From assembly GCA_046153685.1 (NCBI GenBank), contig JBJXGH010000037.1:40082-104081 (forward strand): 64,000 bases of DNA, read 5' to 3'. Of the stretch, positions 34,909 to 44,034 are shown piece by piece; within the stretch, counting starts at the first letter, position 1, and the number at the start of each line of letters is the position of its first letter. Source of the DNA: CAMAPP01 sp046153685. GTDB lineage: Bacteria > Pseudomonadota > Alphaproteobacteria > CADEGL01. The notes under the pieces were generated by a model, which was not told the DNA's origin, ran no database searches, and was given only the letters and a program-made list of their open reading frames with translations. The translations under genes and the position numbers were made by a program.

Positions 34909-36111
34909 ATGACCGCACACCAAGGGGCCCTTTCGGGCCTGCGCGTCGTCGATATCTCGCGTGTGCTCGGCGGGCCGTACTGCGCCCAGATCCTCGCCGA
35001 TCACGGCGCCGAGGTGATCAAGGTCGAGCCGCCCCAGGGCGACGACACCCGCGAATGGGGCCCGCCGTTCCAGGAGGGCTTGAGCTCGTATTTTGCCGGG
35101 CTCAACCGCAACAAGCGCTCGATCGCCCTCGATCTCGCCTCGCCGAAAGGGCGCGAGGTGCTTCACCGCTTGCTCGAAGGCGCCGATGTGCTGGTCGAGA
35201 ATTTCAAGACCGGCACCATGGAGCGCTGGGGCATCGGCTACGAGTCCCTGTCCAAGCGTTATCCCAAACTCATCCATTGCCGCGTCACGGGCTTCGGCGC
35301 CGATGGACCGTTTGGCGGCTTTCCCGGCTACGACGCGGTGGCCCAGGCGTTGTCGGGCCTCATGAGCATCAACGGTACGCCGCAATCGGGGCCGGTGCGC
35401 GTGGGCATCCCGATCGTCGATCTGTGCGCGGGGATGAACGGCGCCATAGGCGTGCTCATGGCGCTGCAGGAACGTGCGCGCTCGGGCAAGGGCCAGTTTC
35501 TCGAAGTCTCGCTCTACGACACGGGCGTGGCCCTGCTGCACCCCCACGCACAGAACTATTTCATGTCGGGTAAGACGCCCGCGCCGACAGGCGACTCCCA
35601 TCCCAATCTCACGCCCTACGACCAATACAAGACCAAGACACGCAACGTCTTCATCGGCGCGGGCAATGACCGGCAGTTCCGCATTCTGTGCGCCGCCATC
35701 GGCAAGAAGGAACTCGCCGAGGACGCGCGCTTTCGCACCAATGGCGAGCGGCTGAAGAACCGCCTGGAACTCGACGACATTCTGCGCCCGGCCATGCTGG
35801 AGGTCGATGCCGAGGATCTGTGCAAGCGCCTGCTAGAAGCCGGCGTGCCCGCGGGTGCGGTGCAGCGCATGCCCGAGGTGGTCGCCCATCCCCATACCGT
35901 GCATCGCGAGATGGTGGTCGAGAAGGACGGGTTCCGTTTCACTGGCATTCCGGTGAAGATGGGACGCACGCCGGGCGCCGTGTACTCGGCGCCGCCGCAA
36001 TTTGCGGGGCAGGGGCGGGAAATCCTCAAGGAAGCAGGTTACGACGATAAGGCCATCGACGAGCTTGTGTCCGATAAGGCCGTCGTCTTCGAGCGCACGA
36101 AGCTGCGCTAG
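34909..36111 (+). CDS. CaiB/BaiF family CoA-transferase (class III)
   Basis: 400-residue class III (formyl-CoA transferase-like) enzyme that moves CoA between carboxylic acids through an aspartyl intermediate. The N-terminus GLRVVDISRVLGGPYCAQIL, EVIKVEPPQGDDTR and the VENFKTGTMERWG segment are classic; the nucleophile should be Asp171 (IPIVDLCAGMNGAIG). It shares the direction of the CoA-transferase pair and starts 17 bp after it. ATG at 34909. The final 33 bp and stop are duplicated directly downstream. Confidence 0.94.
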   Translation: MTAHQGALSGLRVVDISRVLGGPYCAQILADHGAEVIKVEPPQGDDTREWGPPFQEGLSSYFAGLNRNKRSIALDLASPKGREVLHRLLEGADVLVENFKTGTMERWGIGYESLSKRYPKLIHCRVTGFGADGPFGGFPGYDAVAQALSGLMSINGTPQSGPVRVGIPIVDLCAGMNGAIGVLMALQERARSGKGQFLEVSLYDTGVALLHPHAQNYFMSGKTPAPTGDSHPNLTPYDQYKTKTRNVFIGAGNDRQFRILCAAIGKKELAEDARFRTNGERLKNRLELDDILRPAMLEVDAEDLCKRLLEAGVPAGAVQRMPEVVAHPHTVHREMVVEKDGFRFTGIPVKMGRTPGAVYSAPPQFAGQGREILKEAGYDDKAIDELVSDKAVVFERTKLR

Positions 36112-36157
36112 GCCGTCGTCTTTATGCGCACGAATCTGCGCTGGGCCGTCGGCGTCC
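36078..36157. repeat. 33-bp tandem duplication at the CaiB-type gene stop
   Basis: 36078-36110 (end of the CaiB-type gene) is repeated at 36111-36143 with 28 of 33 identical, and a partial third copy (ggccgtcggcgtcc) begins at 36144. The remaining gap to MaoC (to 36223) shows nothing else. Confidence 0.8.
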
Positions 36158-36223
36158 AGGACGCAAGCGCGCCCGGCGCATTCGCGGCCCTCGCGTGGAT
36201 CGTGGGTGAAATCGAACGGCGCT

Positions 36224-36694
36224 CTAACCGTCCCGCCGACGCAAAAGGTCCACCGACAGCATCGACATCACCTCCTCGCCGCGCTGGTTTTCCGCGCGCA
36301 CGCGACTTTTGACGACGCCGCAATTCGCCACCGAGCGCGATGGGCGCGCCTCGACGATTTCCATGATGGCGGTCAAGGAGTCGCCTGGGCGCACCGGTCG
36401 TGACCAGCGCATGTCGTTGGCGCCGACGCCGCCCTCGAAATAATCACCGAAGACGCGTGCCTCGTCGAACAGGCGAAAGATCACCGAGAAGGTGTGCATG
36501 CCGCTGGCGATCAAGCCGCCATAGATGGACTTCTTCGCCGCTTCGGCGTCGAGATGGAAACGCTGGCGGTCCCAATCCTTGGCGAACGCGATGATCGAGG
36601 CCTCGGTGAAGGGCTCGGACGGTCCGGCGCGCCAAATCCTGCCGGGCGTGAAATCCTCGAACGGGTGTCCGGCCAAGTGGGGCTCATTGTTCAT
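36224..36694 (-). CDS. MaoC family dehydratase
   Basis: 156-residue hot-dog-fold enoyl-CoA hydratase-like protein. The catalytic Asp-x4-His pair is Asp42/His47 (DWDRQRFHLD) followed by the SIYGGLIASGMHT turn of the R-specific hydratase site, and the later MRWSRPVRPGDSLTAIMEI is family consensus. ATG at 36694. On the minus strand with SapC (19 bp upstream), the SDR and the acyl-CoA ligase nearby, converging on the CaiB-type gene. Probably hydrates a short enoyl-CoA. Confidence 0.93.
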   Translation of the reverse strand: MNNEPHLAGHPFEDFTPGRIWRAGPSEPFTEASIIAFAKDWDRQRFHLDAEAAKKSIYGGLIASGMHTFSVIFRLFDEARVFGDYFEGGVGANDMRWSRPVRPGDSLTAIMEIVEARPSRSVANCGVVKSRVRAENQRGEEVMSMLSVDLLRRRDG

Positions 36695-36713
36695 TTCGTG
36701 GCCGTCGAGGCGG

Positions 36714-37514
36714 TCAGGCGTTGCCTGCGGGCTTTTCCGTGCGCACGCGCCTTCCCATTCGCTGGGCGAGCGGCTGCCAATTGCCCTGCGAGATGAAATG
36801 GGCGTGGATGGCGAACAGATAGCCGTTCTTGTGCCAAGCGGCGACGGTGGCGTCGTCGATCGCGCGGAACTTTTCCTCGTCGATTTGGCGGATGCCTTGA
36901 AGCGCCATCTGACGCTGGCCGGGCAGAGTGACGTTCGCGGTCTTGGCCGAGAGCAGGCCCTTGGCCTCTAGCTCCTCGGTGAAGGCGCGCGTCATCATGT
37001 ACTGGCGGTGATAGGCGGCGCAGAACTCAAGCGCCTTCTTGGTCAACTCGGATGGTTCATCGCCCTCGAACATCGGTCGGTCGCCGCCTTCCGTGATCAA
37101 GCCCGAGGCCTCGTCGATGCACAGGGTGAATTTGTTCTGCTCCTTCATCTCCATGAAGATGAACGGGTAGCGGCGCACATATCCGGGGATGTAGTGATGT
37201 TCGGCCCAGCCGCCTTGGCCATCGACATAAATGTTTTCGCCGCGCCGGAAGCCGAGCACGGCGACTGGCACGGCCGGGCGCTCCATGCTGAAGACGATCG
37301 GATAATCGCGCGCGATGGCGGGAAACTCCTCCATCGTGACGGGCACGGAATTGGAACCCGCCGCGAAGGCGAGATTGACCGTGGACTTGATTCCCTTGCC
37401 CTTGTGGCGATCGCGCGCCACCGGCTGCGGGTCGCGATAGAACAGCGGCAGGCCGGGCTGGCGTTCCTGCGGTCCATCGACGGCGGGCGTCGGCGTCTTT
37501 GTGTCTTCGGCCAT
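36714..37514 (-). CDS. SapC family protein
   Basis: 266-residue member of the SapC family (Pfam SapC). Diagnostic parts are LPLFYRDPQPVARDRHKGKG, FPAIARDYPIVFS, VPVAVLGFRRGENIYVD and HHYIPGYVRRYPFIF, then the lid segment CIDEASGLI. The family is named for a Campylobacter surface-layer-associated gene, but in proteobacteria its role is unclear; it has no signal peptide. ATG at 37514; the frame is open upstream into the SDR gene but without family similarity. Its place between MaoC and SDR genes is unusual. Confidence 0.88.
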   Translation of the reverse strand: MAEDTKTPTPAVDGPQERQPGLPLFYRDPQPVARDRHKGKGIKSTVNLAFAAGSNSVPVTMEEFPAIARDYPIVFSMERPAVPVAVLGFRRGENIYVDGQGGWAEHHYIPGYVRRYPFIFMEMKEQNKFTLCIDEASGLITEGGDRPMFEGDEPSELTKKALEFCAAYHRQYMMTRAFTEELEAKGLLSAKTANVTLPGQRQMALQGIRQIDEEKFRAIDDATVAAWHKNGYLFAIHAHFISQGNWQPLAQRMGRRVRTEKPAGNA

Positions 37515-37536
37515 GGTGATCTCCTCGGGCAATGCC

Positions 37537-38295
37537 CTAAATGCAGCGGCCGCCGTCCACTTCGAGCGCGACGCCAGTAATGAACTCGGCTTCGTCGGAT
37601 GCGAGATAAAGCGCGGCGTTGGCGATGTCGATAGGCTTGGACAACCGTCCCATGGGCACGGTGGCGATGAAGCGTGCCCGGTGTTCGGGCGTATCGCCGC
37701 CAAGAAATTTGTGCAGCATCGCCGTGTCGCCTGCAACCGGGCAGATGCAGTTCACGCGGATTTTTTCCGGCCCCAGTTCGGCGGCCATGGATTTGGTCAG
37801 CGTGATCGCGGCGCCCTTGCTGCCATTGTACCAGGTCAGACCCGGGCGCGGCCGCAGGCCGGCGGTGGATGCGGTGGTGATGATGCAGCCGCCCCGGCCC
37901 TGTTTGCGGAAAACGGGCACGGCATGAACGGCGGCGAGATAGATGCCCTTTACGTTGACCGCATAGATGCGGTCGAAAGTTTCCTCGTCGACGTTCAGCA
38001 TCGGCTGGTTGACGTGGGTATAGCCCGCGTTGTTCACGACGATGTCGAGGCCGCCGAATTGGTCGAGGGCGCACTGCACCATTGCCTTGACCTGGGCGCT
38101 CTGTGTCACATCGCCCTGCTGGGCGGCGGCCTTGCCGCCCTCTTGCACGATCGAACCCGCGACACGCTTGGCGCTGGCGGGATCGACGTCGTTGACGATC
38201 ACCTTGGCCCCTTCCTCGGCATAACGCCGAGCGATGGCCTCGCCGAAACCCGAACCTGCGCCGGTCACGATGGCGATTTTGTCCCGAAGACGCAT
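37537..38295 (-). CDS. SDR family oxidoreductase
   Basis: 252-residue short-chain dehydrogenase. NAD(P) site TGAGSGFGEAIA, the NNAG strand (VVNNAGYTHVNQP), Ser in TTASTAG, and Tyr/Lys of the YxxxK motif in WYNGSKGAA are present. An Asp (VNDVDP) at the end of beta-2 suggests NAD preference. ATG at 38295 with a GGAGGG site just upstream (38302-38307); an in-frame TTG at 38307 is less likely because it lies within that site. Typical of 3-hydroxyacyl or alcohol dehydrogenases in fatty or aromatic acid breakdown. Confidence 0.93.
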   Translation of the reverse strand: MRLRDKIAIVTGAGSGFGEAIARRYAEEGAKVIVNDVDPASAKRVAGSIVQEGGKAAAQQGDVTQSAQVKAMVQCALDQFGGLDIVVNNAGYTHVNQPMLNVDEETFDRIYAVNVKGIYLAAVHAVPVFRKQGRGGCIITTASTAGLRPRPGLTWYNGSKGAAITLTKSMAAELGPEKIRVNCICPVAGDTAMLHKFLGGDTPEHRARFIATVPMGRLSKPIDIANAALYLASDEAEFITGVALEVDGGRCI

Positions 38296-38318
38296 GGTAC
38301 CCTCCAAGGAGGCGAAGA

Positions 38319-39947
38319 TTAGAGCTTCGCCGCCCGTTCGCGCAGCACGAATTTCTGAATTTTGCCCGTGGACGTCTTGGGCAATGGGCCGAATATCACC
38401 GTCCTAGGTACTTTGTAATGAGCCATATGGGCGCGGCAATAGGCAATGATGCCGTCTGGGTCGGTCTTCAGGGCGCCCGGCTTGAGGGTCACGAAGGCGC
38501 AAGGCGATTCGCCCCATTTGGGGTCGGGCCGGGCGACGACCGCGGCCTCCATGATCTCGGGGTGGCGGTACAGCACCTCCTCTACCTCGAGGCTCGAGAT
38601 GTTCTCGCCGCCCGAGATGATGATGTCCTTCGAGCGATCCTTGATCTCGACATAGCCGTCGGGATGGCGCACCGCGAGATCGCCGGTATGGAACCAGCCG
38701 CCCGCGAACGCCGCAGCCGTGGCCGCCGGGTTCTTGAGATAGCCCTTCATCACGGTATTGCTGCGCACCATCAACTCGCCGATCGTCGCGCCGTTCGCGG
38801 GTACGGGCGCGAGGCTGTCGGGATCGGCCACCATCAAAGCATCGAGCGTGGGATAGGCGACCCCTTGGCGCGCGACCATGGCGGCCTGTCCGGCCTTGTC
38901 GAGCGTGTCCCACTCGTCCTGCCAGGCGCACAGCGTTGCAGGGCCGTAGGTCTCGGTGAGGCCGTAAAGGTGATGGACGCGGAAGCCCATGCGCTCCATG
39001 CCCTCGATCACGGCCGAGGGCGGAGCGGCGCCGCCGGTCGCCACTTGCACGGTTTGCGCCAGCGCTACGCGGTCGGCGTCGGGGGCGTGCACCAGCATGT
39101 TGAGAACGATGGGCGCGCCGCATAAATGGGTCACGCCATTGGCCAGGATCGAAGCGAAAATCGCCTTCGGCTCGACACGCCGCAGACAGACATGCGTTCC
39201 GCCCGCGGCCGTGACCGCCCAGGTGTAGCACCAGCCATTGCAGTGAAACATCGGCAGCGTCCACAGATAGGACGTATCGGCGCGAAGCTGAAAGGCGAGG
39301 ATCTGCCCGATGGCATTCAAGGCCGCGCCCCGGTGATGGAAAACGACGCCCTTGGGATTTCCCGTGGTGCCCGAGGTGTAATTGAGCGCGATGGCGTCCC
39401 ATTCGTCGTCGGGCATGCGCCAGGCGAATTCGGGATCGCCGGCAGCGATGAAGGATTCGTAATCGCACGCGCCCAGAAGTTCGCCCGAGGAATCGAGCGG
39501 GTCGTCGATATCGATGACGAGGGGGCTGGTGGCGGTTTCCGCCAGGGCCGGCTTCACGACGGCGCTGAAGCAGCGATCGGTGATCAGGATCTTGCTGCCG
39601 GCGTGGGCGAGCGTGAAGGCGATGGTGCGCGCATCAAGCCGCGTATTCATCGCGTTCAGCACGGCCCCAGTCATCGGCACGCCGAAATGCGCCTCAAGCA
39701 GCGCCGGCACGTTCGGGGCCATGACCGAAACCGTATCGCCCTTGCCGACGCCGCGCGCCGCAAGCGCGGACGCAAGCCGCCGGCAGCGCGCATAAAACTC
39801 GCCATAGCTGTAACGGCGCGCGCCGTGGACGACAGCCAGCTTGTCGGGCCAGGTGGACGCCACGCGCTGAAGCTGGGTCAGCGGCGTCAAGGGCACATGG
39901 TTCGCCGGGCCGCGCTCGAGATCGGTATCGTAGGGATCGCCGGTCAA
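38319..39947 (-). CDS. AMP-forming acyl-CoA synthetase (medium-chain type)
   Basis: 542-residue adenylate-forming ligase that activates a carboxylic acid to its CoA thioester. The AMP-binding loop is LNYTSGTTGNPKGVVFHHRG; further motifs are YGLTETYGP, GWFHTGDLAV and KDRSKDIIISGGENISS, with the C-terminal catalytic Lys in LPKTSTGKIQK. No ATG fits: a TTG at 39947 with gaggcgaga upstream gives MTGDPYDTDLERGPANHVPL, the family N-terminus. The frame stays open to 40115 into the Sel1 gene. It lies 23 bp upstream of the SDR gene on the same strand. Confidence 0.92.
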   Translation of the reverse strand: MTGDPYDTDLERGPANHVPLTPLTQLQRVASTWPDKLAVVHGARRYSYGEFYARCRRLASALAARGVGKGDTVSVMAPNVPALLEAHFGVPMTGAVLNAMNTRLDARTIAFTLAHAGSKILITDRCFSAVVKPALAETATSPLVIDIDDPLDSSGELLGACDYESFIAAGDPEFAWRMPDDEWDAIALNYTSGTTGNPKGVVFHHRGAALNAIGQILAFQLRADTSYLWTLPMFHCNGWCYTWAVTAAGGTHVCLRRVEPKAIFASILANGVTHLCGAPIVLNMLVHAPDADRVALAQTVQVATGGAAPPSAVIEGMERMGFRVHHLYGLTETYGPATLCAWQDEWDTLDKAGQAAMVARQGVAYPTLDALMVADPDSLAPVPANGATIGELMVRSNTVMKGYLKNPAATAAAFAGGWFHTGDLAVRHPDGYVEIKDRSKDIIISGGENISSLEVEEVLYRHPEIMEAAVVARPDPKWGESPCAFVTLKPGALKTDPDGIIAYCRAHMAHYKVPRTVIFGPLPKTSTGKIQKFVLRERAAKL

Positions 39948-40053
39948 TTCTCGCCTCGTTTTGCCCGAGCTTAGACCATGACCGGGGTGGGCGGGAACGC
40001 GCCAATAGGCCAGCGGCGCTCGGGGGTGAAAGCCGTGGTCAGCCGGTTGGGCG

Positions 40054-42036
40054 CTAGGTTTTCGGCTTCCAGGCGTTGACGCGGGATTCGATTTCGGGGC
40101 GCTTGGATTCGTCAACCGCCCGCATCGCGCGGCGCAAGAGCGCCTCGGCGCCGGGATATTTGGCGCGCGCGGCGAGCGTCAGCCACATCGCGGATTCCAA
40201 AGTGTCGCGCGTCACGCCGTCGCCATCGAAATACAGATTCCCAAGGTGAAACTGCGCTTCCGCATGGCCCCGTTCGGCGGCGCGGCGATACCAATCCGCG
40301 GCCAAGGAAAGGTTTTTCTCGTAGGGATCGCCCATCTCGTAGGCGCGGGCGAGCGCGGTCTGAGCCGCCATGTCGCCGGCGGCGGCCTTTTCGTATTGCT
40401 CGGCGATTTCGACGAACACGCCGCGTTCGTCTTCCTTGAAGCGCTGCACGATGGCCTCGCGCGCGGCCACCGCCGGCTCGAAGCCGCGCCGTGCCGCGCG
40501 GTCCGCCAGGACATAGGCCTCGGCCTGGTTGGTTCTTCCGCCATCGCCGCGCGAGAGCATGACCGCGAGATTGTATTGAGCCTGCGCGTCACCCTGCTCG
40601 GCCGCGCGGCGGAACCAGTACGCGGCGAGGGCAAAATCCTTGTCGATGCCGCGGCCGCGATAGCGCATGAGGCCGAGCGCGTATTGGGCGGGGGCATTGC
40701 CCTTTTCGGCGGCGCGTTCGTACCAGCGCGCGGCCTCCAGGCCGTTCGCGGTCACGCCGTCGCCGCGCCGGTATTGCTGGGCGAGATTGAACATGGCTGC
40801 TACATGCCCCGCTTCGCCGGCCTTGCCAAAAAGCTCGGCCGCGCGCGCGGGATCCCGCGCGACGCCCCGGCCCTCGAGATAAAGCGTCGCGAGACCGAAT
40901 TGCGCCGATGGCAGGCCTTGTGCCGCCGCGCGTTCGAACCATTGGCGCGCAACCGCGGGATCGGGAGCGACGCCGCGCCCTTCGGAAAAAAGAATTCCGA
41001 GCTGGAGCTGGGCATCGGCATCGCCGCGTTCGGCGGCGGGGATTAGGGCCTCGAGCGCGCGGGAATAATCGCGCGCGGCCGCCGTGCCCTGGCCGCCTCT
41101 TCGCGCATCGATGCGCGCTTGTGCCTCGGGCAGGCCCAGGGCGGCCGCCTTGGTCAGAAATTTTGCCGCCGCGTCCTCGTCGCGCGGCACGATCTCGCCC
41201 TTGGACAGGATGTCCGAGAGGCGCATCGCCGCTATGGCCCGCCCGCTATCGGCTGCCGCCTTTAGCAATGCGACAGCTTTCGCGTTGTTGCGCTCAACGC
41301 CCTGGCCCGACAGCAAAAGCCCCGCCAAATCCTCGGCCGCTTCGGCATCGCCGCGCGCTGCCGCCTCGCCCAGAAGCGCCGCGGCGCGCGCGGGATCCGC
41401 CGCGACACCCCGCCCGGCGAGATAGAACCGCGCCAGGACGATCTGCGCCTCGACCACGCCAGCGGCCGCCGCACGGGTAAAGAACGTGGCCGCTTGCGCG
41501 TCGTCGCGCGCGACGCCCCGGCCTTGGGCTAGAAGCGTGCCGAGCGCGTATTGCGCCGAGGCGTGGCCTTGATCGGCGGCCGCCCGGTACAGCCGCGCCG
41601 CGCGCGCGGGATCGGCGGCGACGCCGCGTCCATCGTCATAAAGCGCGCCCAAGCCGTATTGCGCGTCGGCATCGCCCTGCGTCGCCGGACGCTCCAGGAG
41701 GCGCAGGGCCGCAGCCTCGTCGCGCGCGACGCCTTGGCCCTCGGCGAACATGAGGCCAAGCATGGTGGCGGCCTTGGCATGGCCGCGATCGGCGGCGGCG
41801 CGAAACAACTCGGCGGCGCGCCCGGGGTCGCGCACGACGCCGAGGCCGCGCAAATATAACAGTCCCATGCCGAATTTGGCGCGTATGTCGCCGCCATTGG
41901 CCGCCGCTTCCCACAATCGGCGCGCTTGCCCGAAATCGCCGGTTTCGTACGATTTTTGACCCAATTCGAAATTCGCCGCCGCCGGGCTTGCGGCGAGCAA
42001 TACGAGGATCGCGAGAGCGGCCGCGCAACGCCTCAT
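40054..42036 (-). CDS. Exported Sel1-repeat (TPR-like) protein
   Basis: 660 residues. Signal peptide MRRCAAALAILVLLAASPAAA, then about a dozen Sel1-like repeats of ~36 residues (consensus A-LG-LY--G-GV--D---A---F--AA--G) from ~25 to the C-terminus, with two repeat-poor spacers near 320-340 and 510-550. Such solenoids are periplasmic scaffolds, often in envelope, exopolysaccharide or signalling assemblies; no partner is evident. The ATG at 42036 overlaps the AbrB-like permease stop by four bases (ATGA), so the two are co-translated. Confidence 0.88.
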   Translation of the reverse strand: MRRCAAALAILVLLAASPAAANFELGQKSYETGDFGQARRLWEAAANGGDIRAKFGMGLLYLRGLGVVRDPGRAAELFRAAADRGHAKAATMLGLMFAEGQGVARDEAAALRLLERPATQGDADAQYGLGALYDDGRGVAADPARAARLYRAAADQGHASAQYALGTLLAQGRGVARDDAQAATFFTRAAAAGVVEAQIVLARFYLAGRGVAADPARAAALLGEAAARGDAEAAEDLAGLLLSGQGVERNNAKAVALLKAAADSGRAIAAMRLSDILSKGEIVPRDEDAAAKFLTKAAALGLPEAQARIDARRGGQGTAAARDYSRALEALIPAAERGDADAQLQLGILFSEGRGVAPDPAVARQWFERAAAQGLPSAQFGLATLYLEGRGVARDPARAAELFGKAGEAGHVAAMFNLAQQYRRGDGVTANGLEAARWYERAAEKGNAPAQYALGLMRYRGRGIDKDFALAAYWFRRAAEQGDAQAQYNLAVMLSRGDGGRTNQAEAYVLADRAARRGFEPAVAAREAIVQRFKEDERGVFVEIAEQYEKAAAGDMAAQTALARAYEMGDPYEKNLSLAADWYRRAAERGHAEAQFHLGNLYFDGDGVTRDTLESAMWLTLAARAKYPGAEALLRRAMRAVDESKRPEIESRVNAWKPKT

Positions 42037-43085
42037 CGCTGGAGCTTCCGCATCATGCGATAGACAAACGGCGCAATGACCACGACATAGGCGATGCGCA
42101 CGACATGGTGGGTGGACACGAAGGCGGCATCGGTCGCAAGCGCGAGCGCGACCAGGCTCATTTCCGCAAGCCCTCCCGGCGCGAAGGCCAGCACGAGCGC
42201 GGGCACCGGCGCGTCCACCGCTTGGTGCAGCAATGCGCTTGCCACGATCGTGCCCGCGAGCATGATCGCGGTCGCGCCGGCCGCATGACCGAGCGTGCGT
42301 AACACTTGAGCGACGGCAAGCCCCGCGAAGCGGCAGCCGATCGCGGCGCCGACCACGACCTGCGCCAGGGTCACGAATTCGGCGGGCGGACGGAAGGTCG
42401 TCCAACCCAATAGATGCGCGATCGCGCTCGCGACCATGGGCCCGATCAGATAGGTCGCGGGCAGGCGCACGATGCGCGCGCCGAGGGCGCCGGCATAGCC
42501 GATCAGGGCGAGGATCGCCATTTCGGCCAGTGGGGCATCGACGAGCGAGAGGTCTTCCGCCGTGCGTCGCGCGGCGTCGTAACTTTCGACCATGCGGAAC
42601 CAGAACGGAATCGTCAGCACGATCAACATGACGCGCGCGGTGTGAACGAGCGCGACCACCCGGTCGTCGCCGCCGTTCTCCTGGGCAAGCAGGGTCATCT
42701 CAAGCAGGCCGCCCGGCATGGCCGCGAAATAGGCCGTCGGCCGGTCGTACCCCGCCCAATGTCGGAACAGCACGAAACTCGCGCCGCCGACCACGGCCGA
42801 ATAGATCAACAGCGCCGACAAGGTGATCCACCAATCGCCCGCACGCTCGAGCAGATCGGGGGTAAAGGCGCTGCCCAGCATCACGCCGAGCAAGGCGATC
42901 ATCACGGCGCGCAGGCGCGGCGGCAAGGCCACGGGCAAGCGCGCGAGCGCCGCCACCGTGACAAACAACATGGCGCCGATCATCCAGGCAAGGGGCAGGT
43001 CGATCAGGTTCGCTACGTATCCGCCCGCAGCGCCGATCGCGAGCGCGAGCGCGATCGGACCCAGGCCGCGCCGTCCGTCCGACAC
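42033..43085 (-). CDS. AbrB family membrane protein (ammonia-monooxygenase regulator-like permease)
   Basis: 350-residue polytopic protein of the AbrB/DUF family (Pfam AmoA-regulator AbrB; not the Bacillus AbrB). Around ten hydrophobic helices form two similar halves, each with a PGG(L)xE motif: FAAMPGGLLEMTLLA and AFAPGGLAEMSLVAL, the family signature. Probably a transporter of unknown substrate. GTG start at 43085, five bases after the deacylase stop; the longer frame to 43166 overlaps that gene. Part of a tight minus-strand run from ArgE-like to the Sel1 protein. Confidence 0.88.
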   Translation of the reverse strand: MSDGRRGLGPIALALAIGAAGGYVANLIDLPLAWMIGAMLFVTVAALARLPVALPPRLRAVMIALLGVMLGSAFTPDLLERAGDWWITLSALLIYSAVVGGASFVLFRHWAGYDRPTAYFAAMPGGLLEMTLLAQENGGDDRVVALVHTARVMLIVLTIPFWFRMVESYDAARRTAEDLSLVDAPLAEMAILALIGYAGALGARIVRLPATYLIGPMVASAIAHLLGWTTFRPPAEFVTLAQVVVGAAIGCRFAGLAVAQVLRTLGHAAGATAIMLAGTIVASALLHQAVDAPVPALVLAFAPGGLAEMSLVALALATDAAFVSTHHVVRIAYVVVIAPFVYRMMRKLQR

Positions 43086-43090
43086 GATGC

Positions 43091-44032
43091 CTAACCGATG
43101 ATGCGGCCGAGCCGGACCGCGGTCAGACCCTTGGACAAGCGCATCGACGGCATGATCAGAATGCAATTGTCGTAGGGCGTGCGGATCTCAGCCGGGCCGT
43201 CATGGGCGATGAGCGTGCCGGCCTTGGGGATGATTTCGAGGCCTTGGTAGGGTGCCATGAAGACGAAGGGTTCATTGGCGATGGTCACCGCGTGCGTGAC
43301 CTCGATGACGCGCTGGGGCGGGGTCGCGGCCTCGAGATGCGGGGCGGCGATCGCGGCGTCGATGGCGCCGGTCGCCAGGAGGAAGCGCAGCGCCGATTGG
43401 ATGGCCATGTCGGCGGTTGGCGCCGTCCAATGTTGACCGCATTCGACCAGCGCGGCGCATTTCGGACTCGCGGGATCGCCGAAGCCGGCGTAATCGCGCA
43501 AGCGCACGCCCGCTTTGTGGCCCCGGTCGGACACGACATTCGCCGGGACCTTCATCGCCAAGCCGAGCGCGCGACCTTTCTCGGTCGGCCCGCACAAGGC
43601 AATGGGCGCCGAAAGGCGCTGCATGGAATGGATATCGAGCATGAGATCGATGCCGTCGAACAGCGGGCGCATTTCGCGCGCACGGCGGAGCTCGACCGAA
43701 TTGCGCGGACCTTCAAGAACGTCGGGCGACCACACGCGGTTGAAATCCTCGTCCACGAAGCGCGAAGCGGTCGGATTCTCCGGATCAAATCGCTCATAGG
43801 CCGCGATATTGGCGAACGACAATGTGAGGGCGCCGCGCTTGGGTCGGACGCCCAGCTTGAACAAGAAATCGAGCGCGATGGCGCCGCACAATTCATTTCC
43901 GTGAACCAGGGCGTTGACCGCGACGTGCGGCCCGGCCTCGCGGGCGCGGAACGTGGTGGCGTAGGGAATGCCGGTATTGCCCTTTCGGTAGGGCGCGATG
44001 TCGGGGGCCTTCAGCTCGACGATCTCAGCCAT
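43091..44032 (-). CDS. Succinylglutamate desuccinylase/aspartoacylase family protein
   Basis: 313-residue zinc carboxypeptidase-fold deacylase. Zinc ligands are His44 and Glu47 (ALVHGNELCG) and the His of MLDIHSMQ; the catalytic Glu is probably in AALVECGQHW. Substrates in the family are N-acylated amino acids. ATG at 44032, two bases after the ArgE-like gene stop, so the pair is co-expressed and may jointly remove acyl groups from amino acids. The last third is beta-rich, as in aspartoacylase. Confidence 0.9.
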   Translation of the reverse strand: MAEIVELKAPDIAPYRKGNTGIPYATTFRAREAGPHVAVNALVHGNELCGAIALDFLFKLGVRPKRGALTLSFANIAAYERFDPENPTASRFVDEDFNRVWSPDVLEGPRNSVELRRAREMRPLFDGIDLMLDIHSMQRLSAPIALCGPTEKGRALGLAMKVPANVVSDRGHKAGVRLRDYAGFGDPASPKCAALVECGQHWTAPTADMAIQSALRFLLATGAIDAAIAAPHLEAATPPQRVIEVTHAVTIANEPFVFMAPYQGLEIIPKAGTLIAHDGPAEIRTPYDNCILIMPSMRLSKGLTAVRLGRIIG

Positions 44033-44034
44033 GG

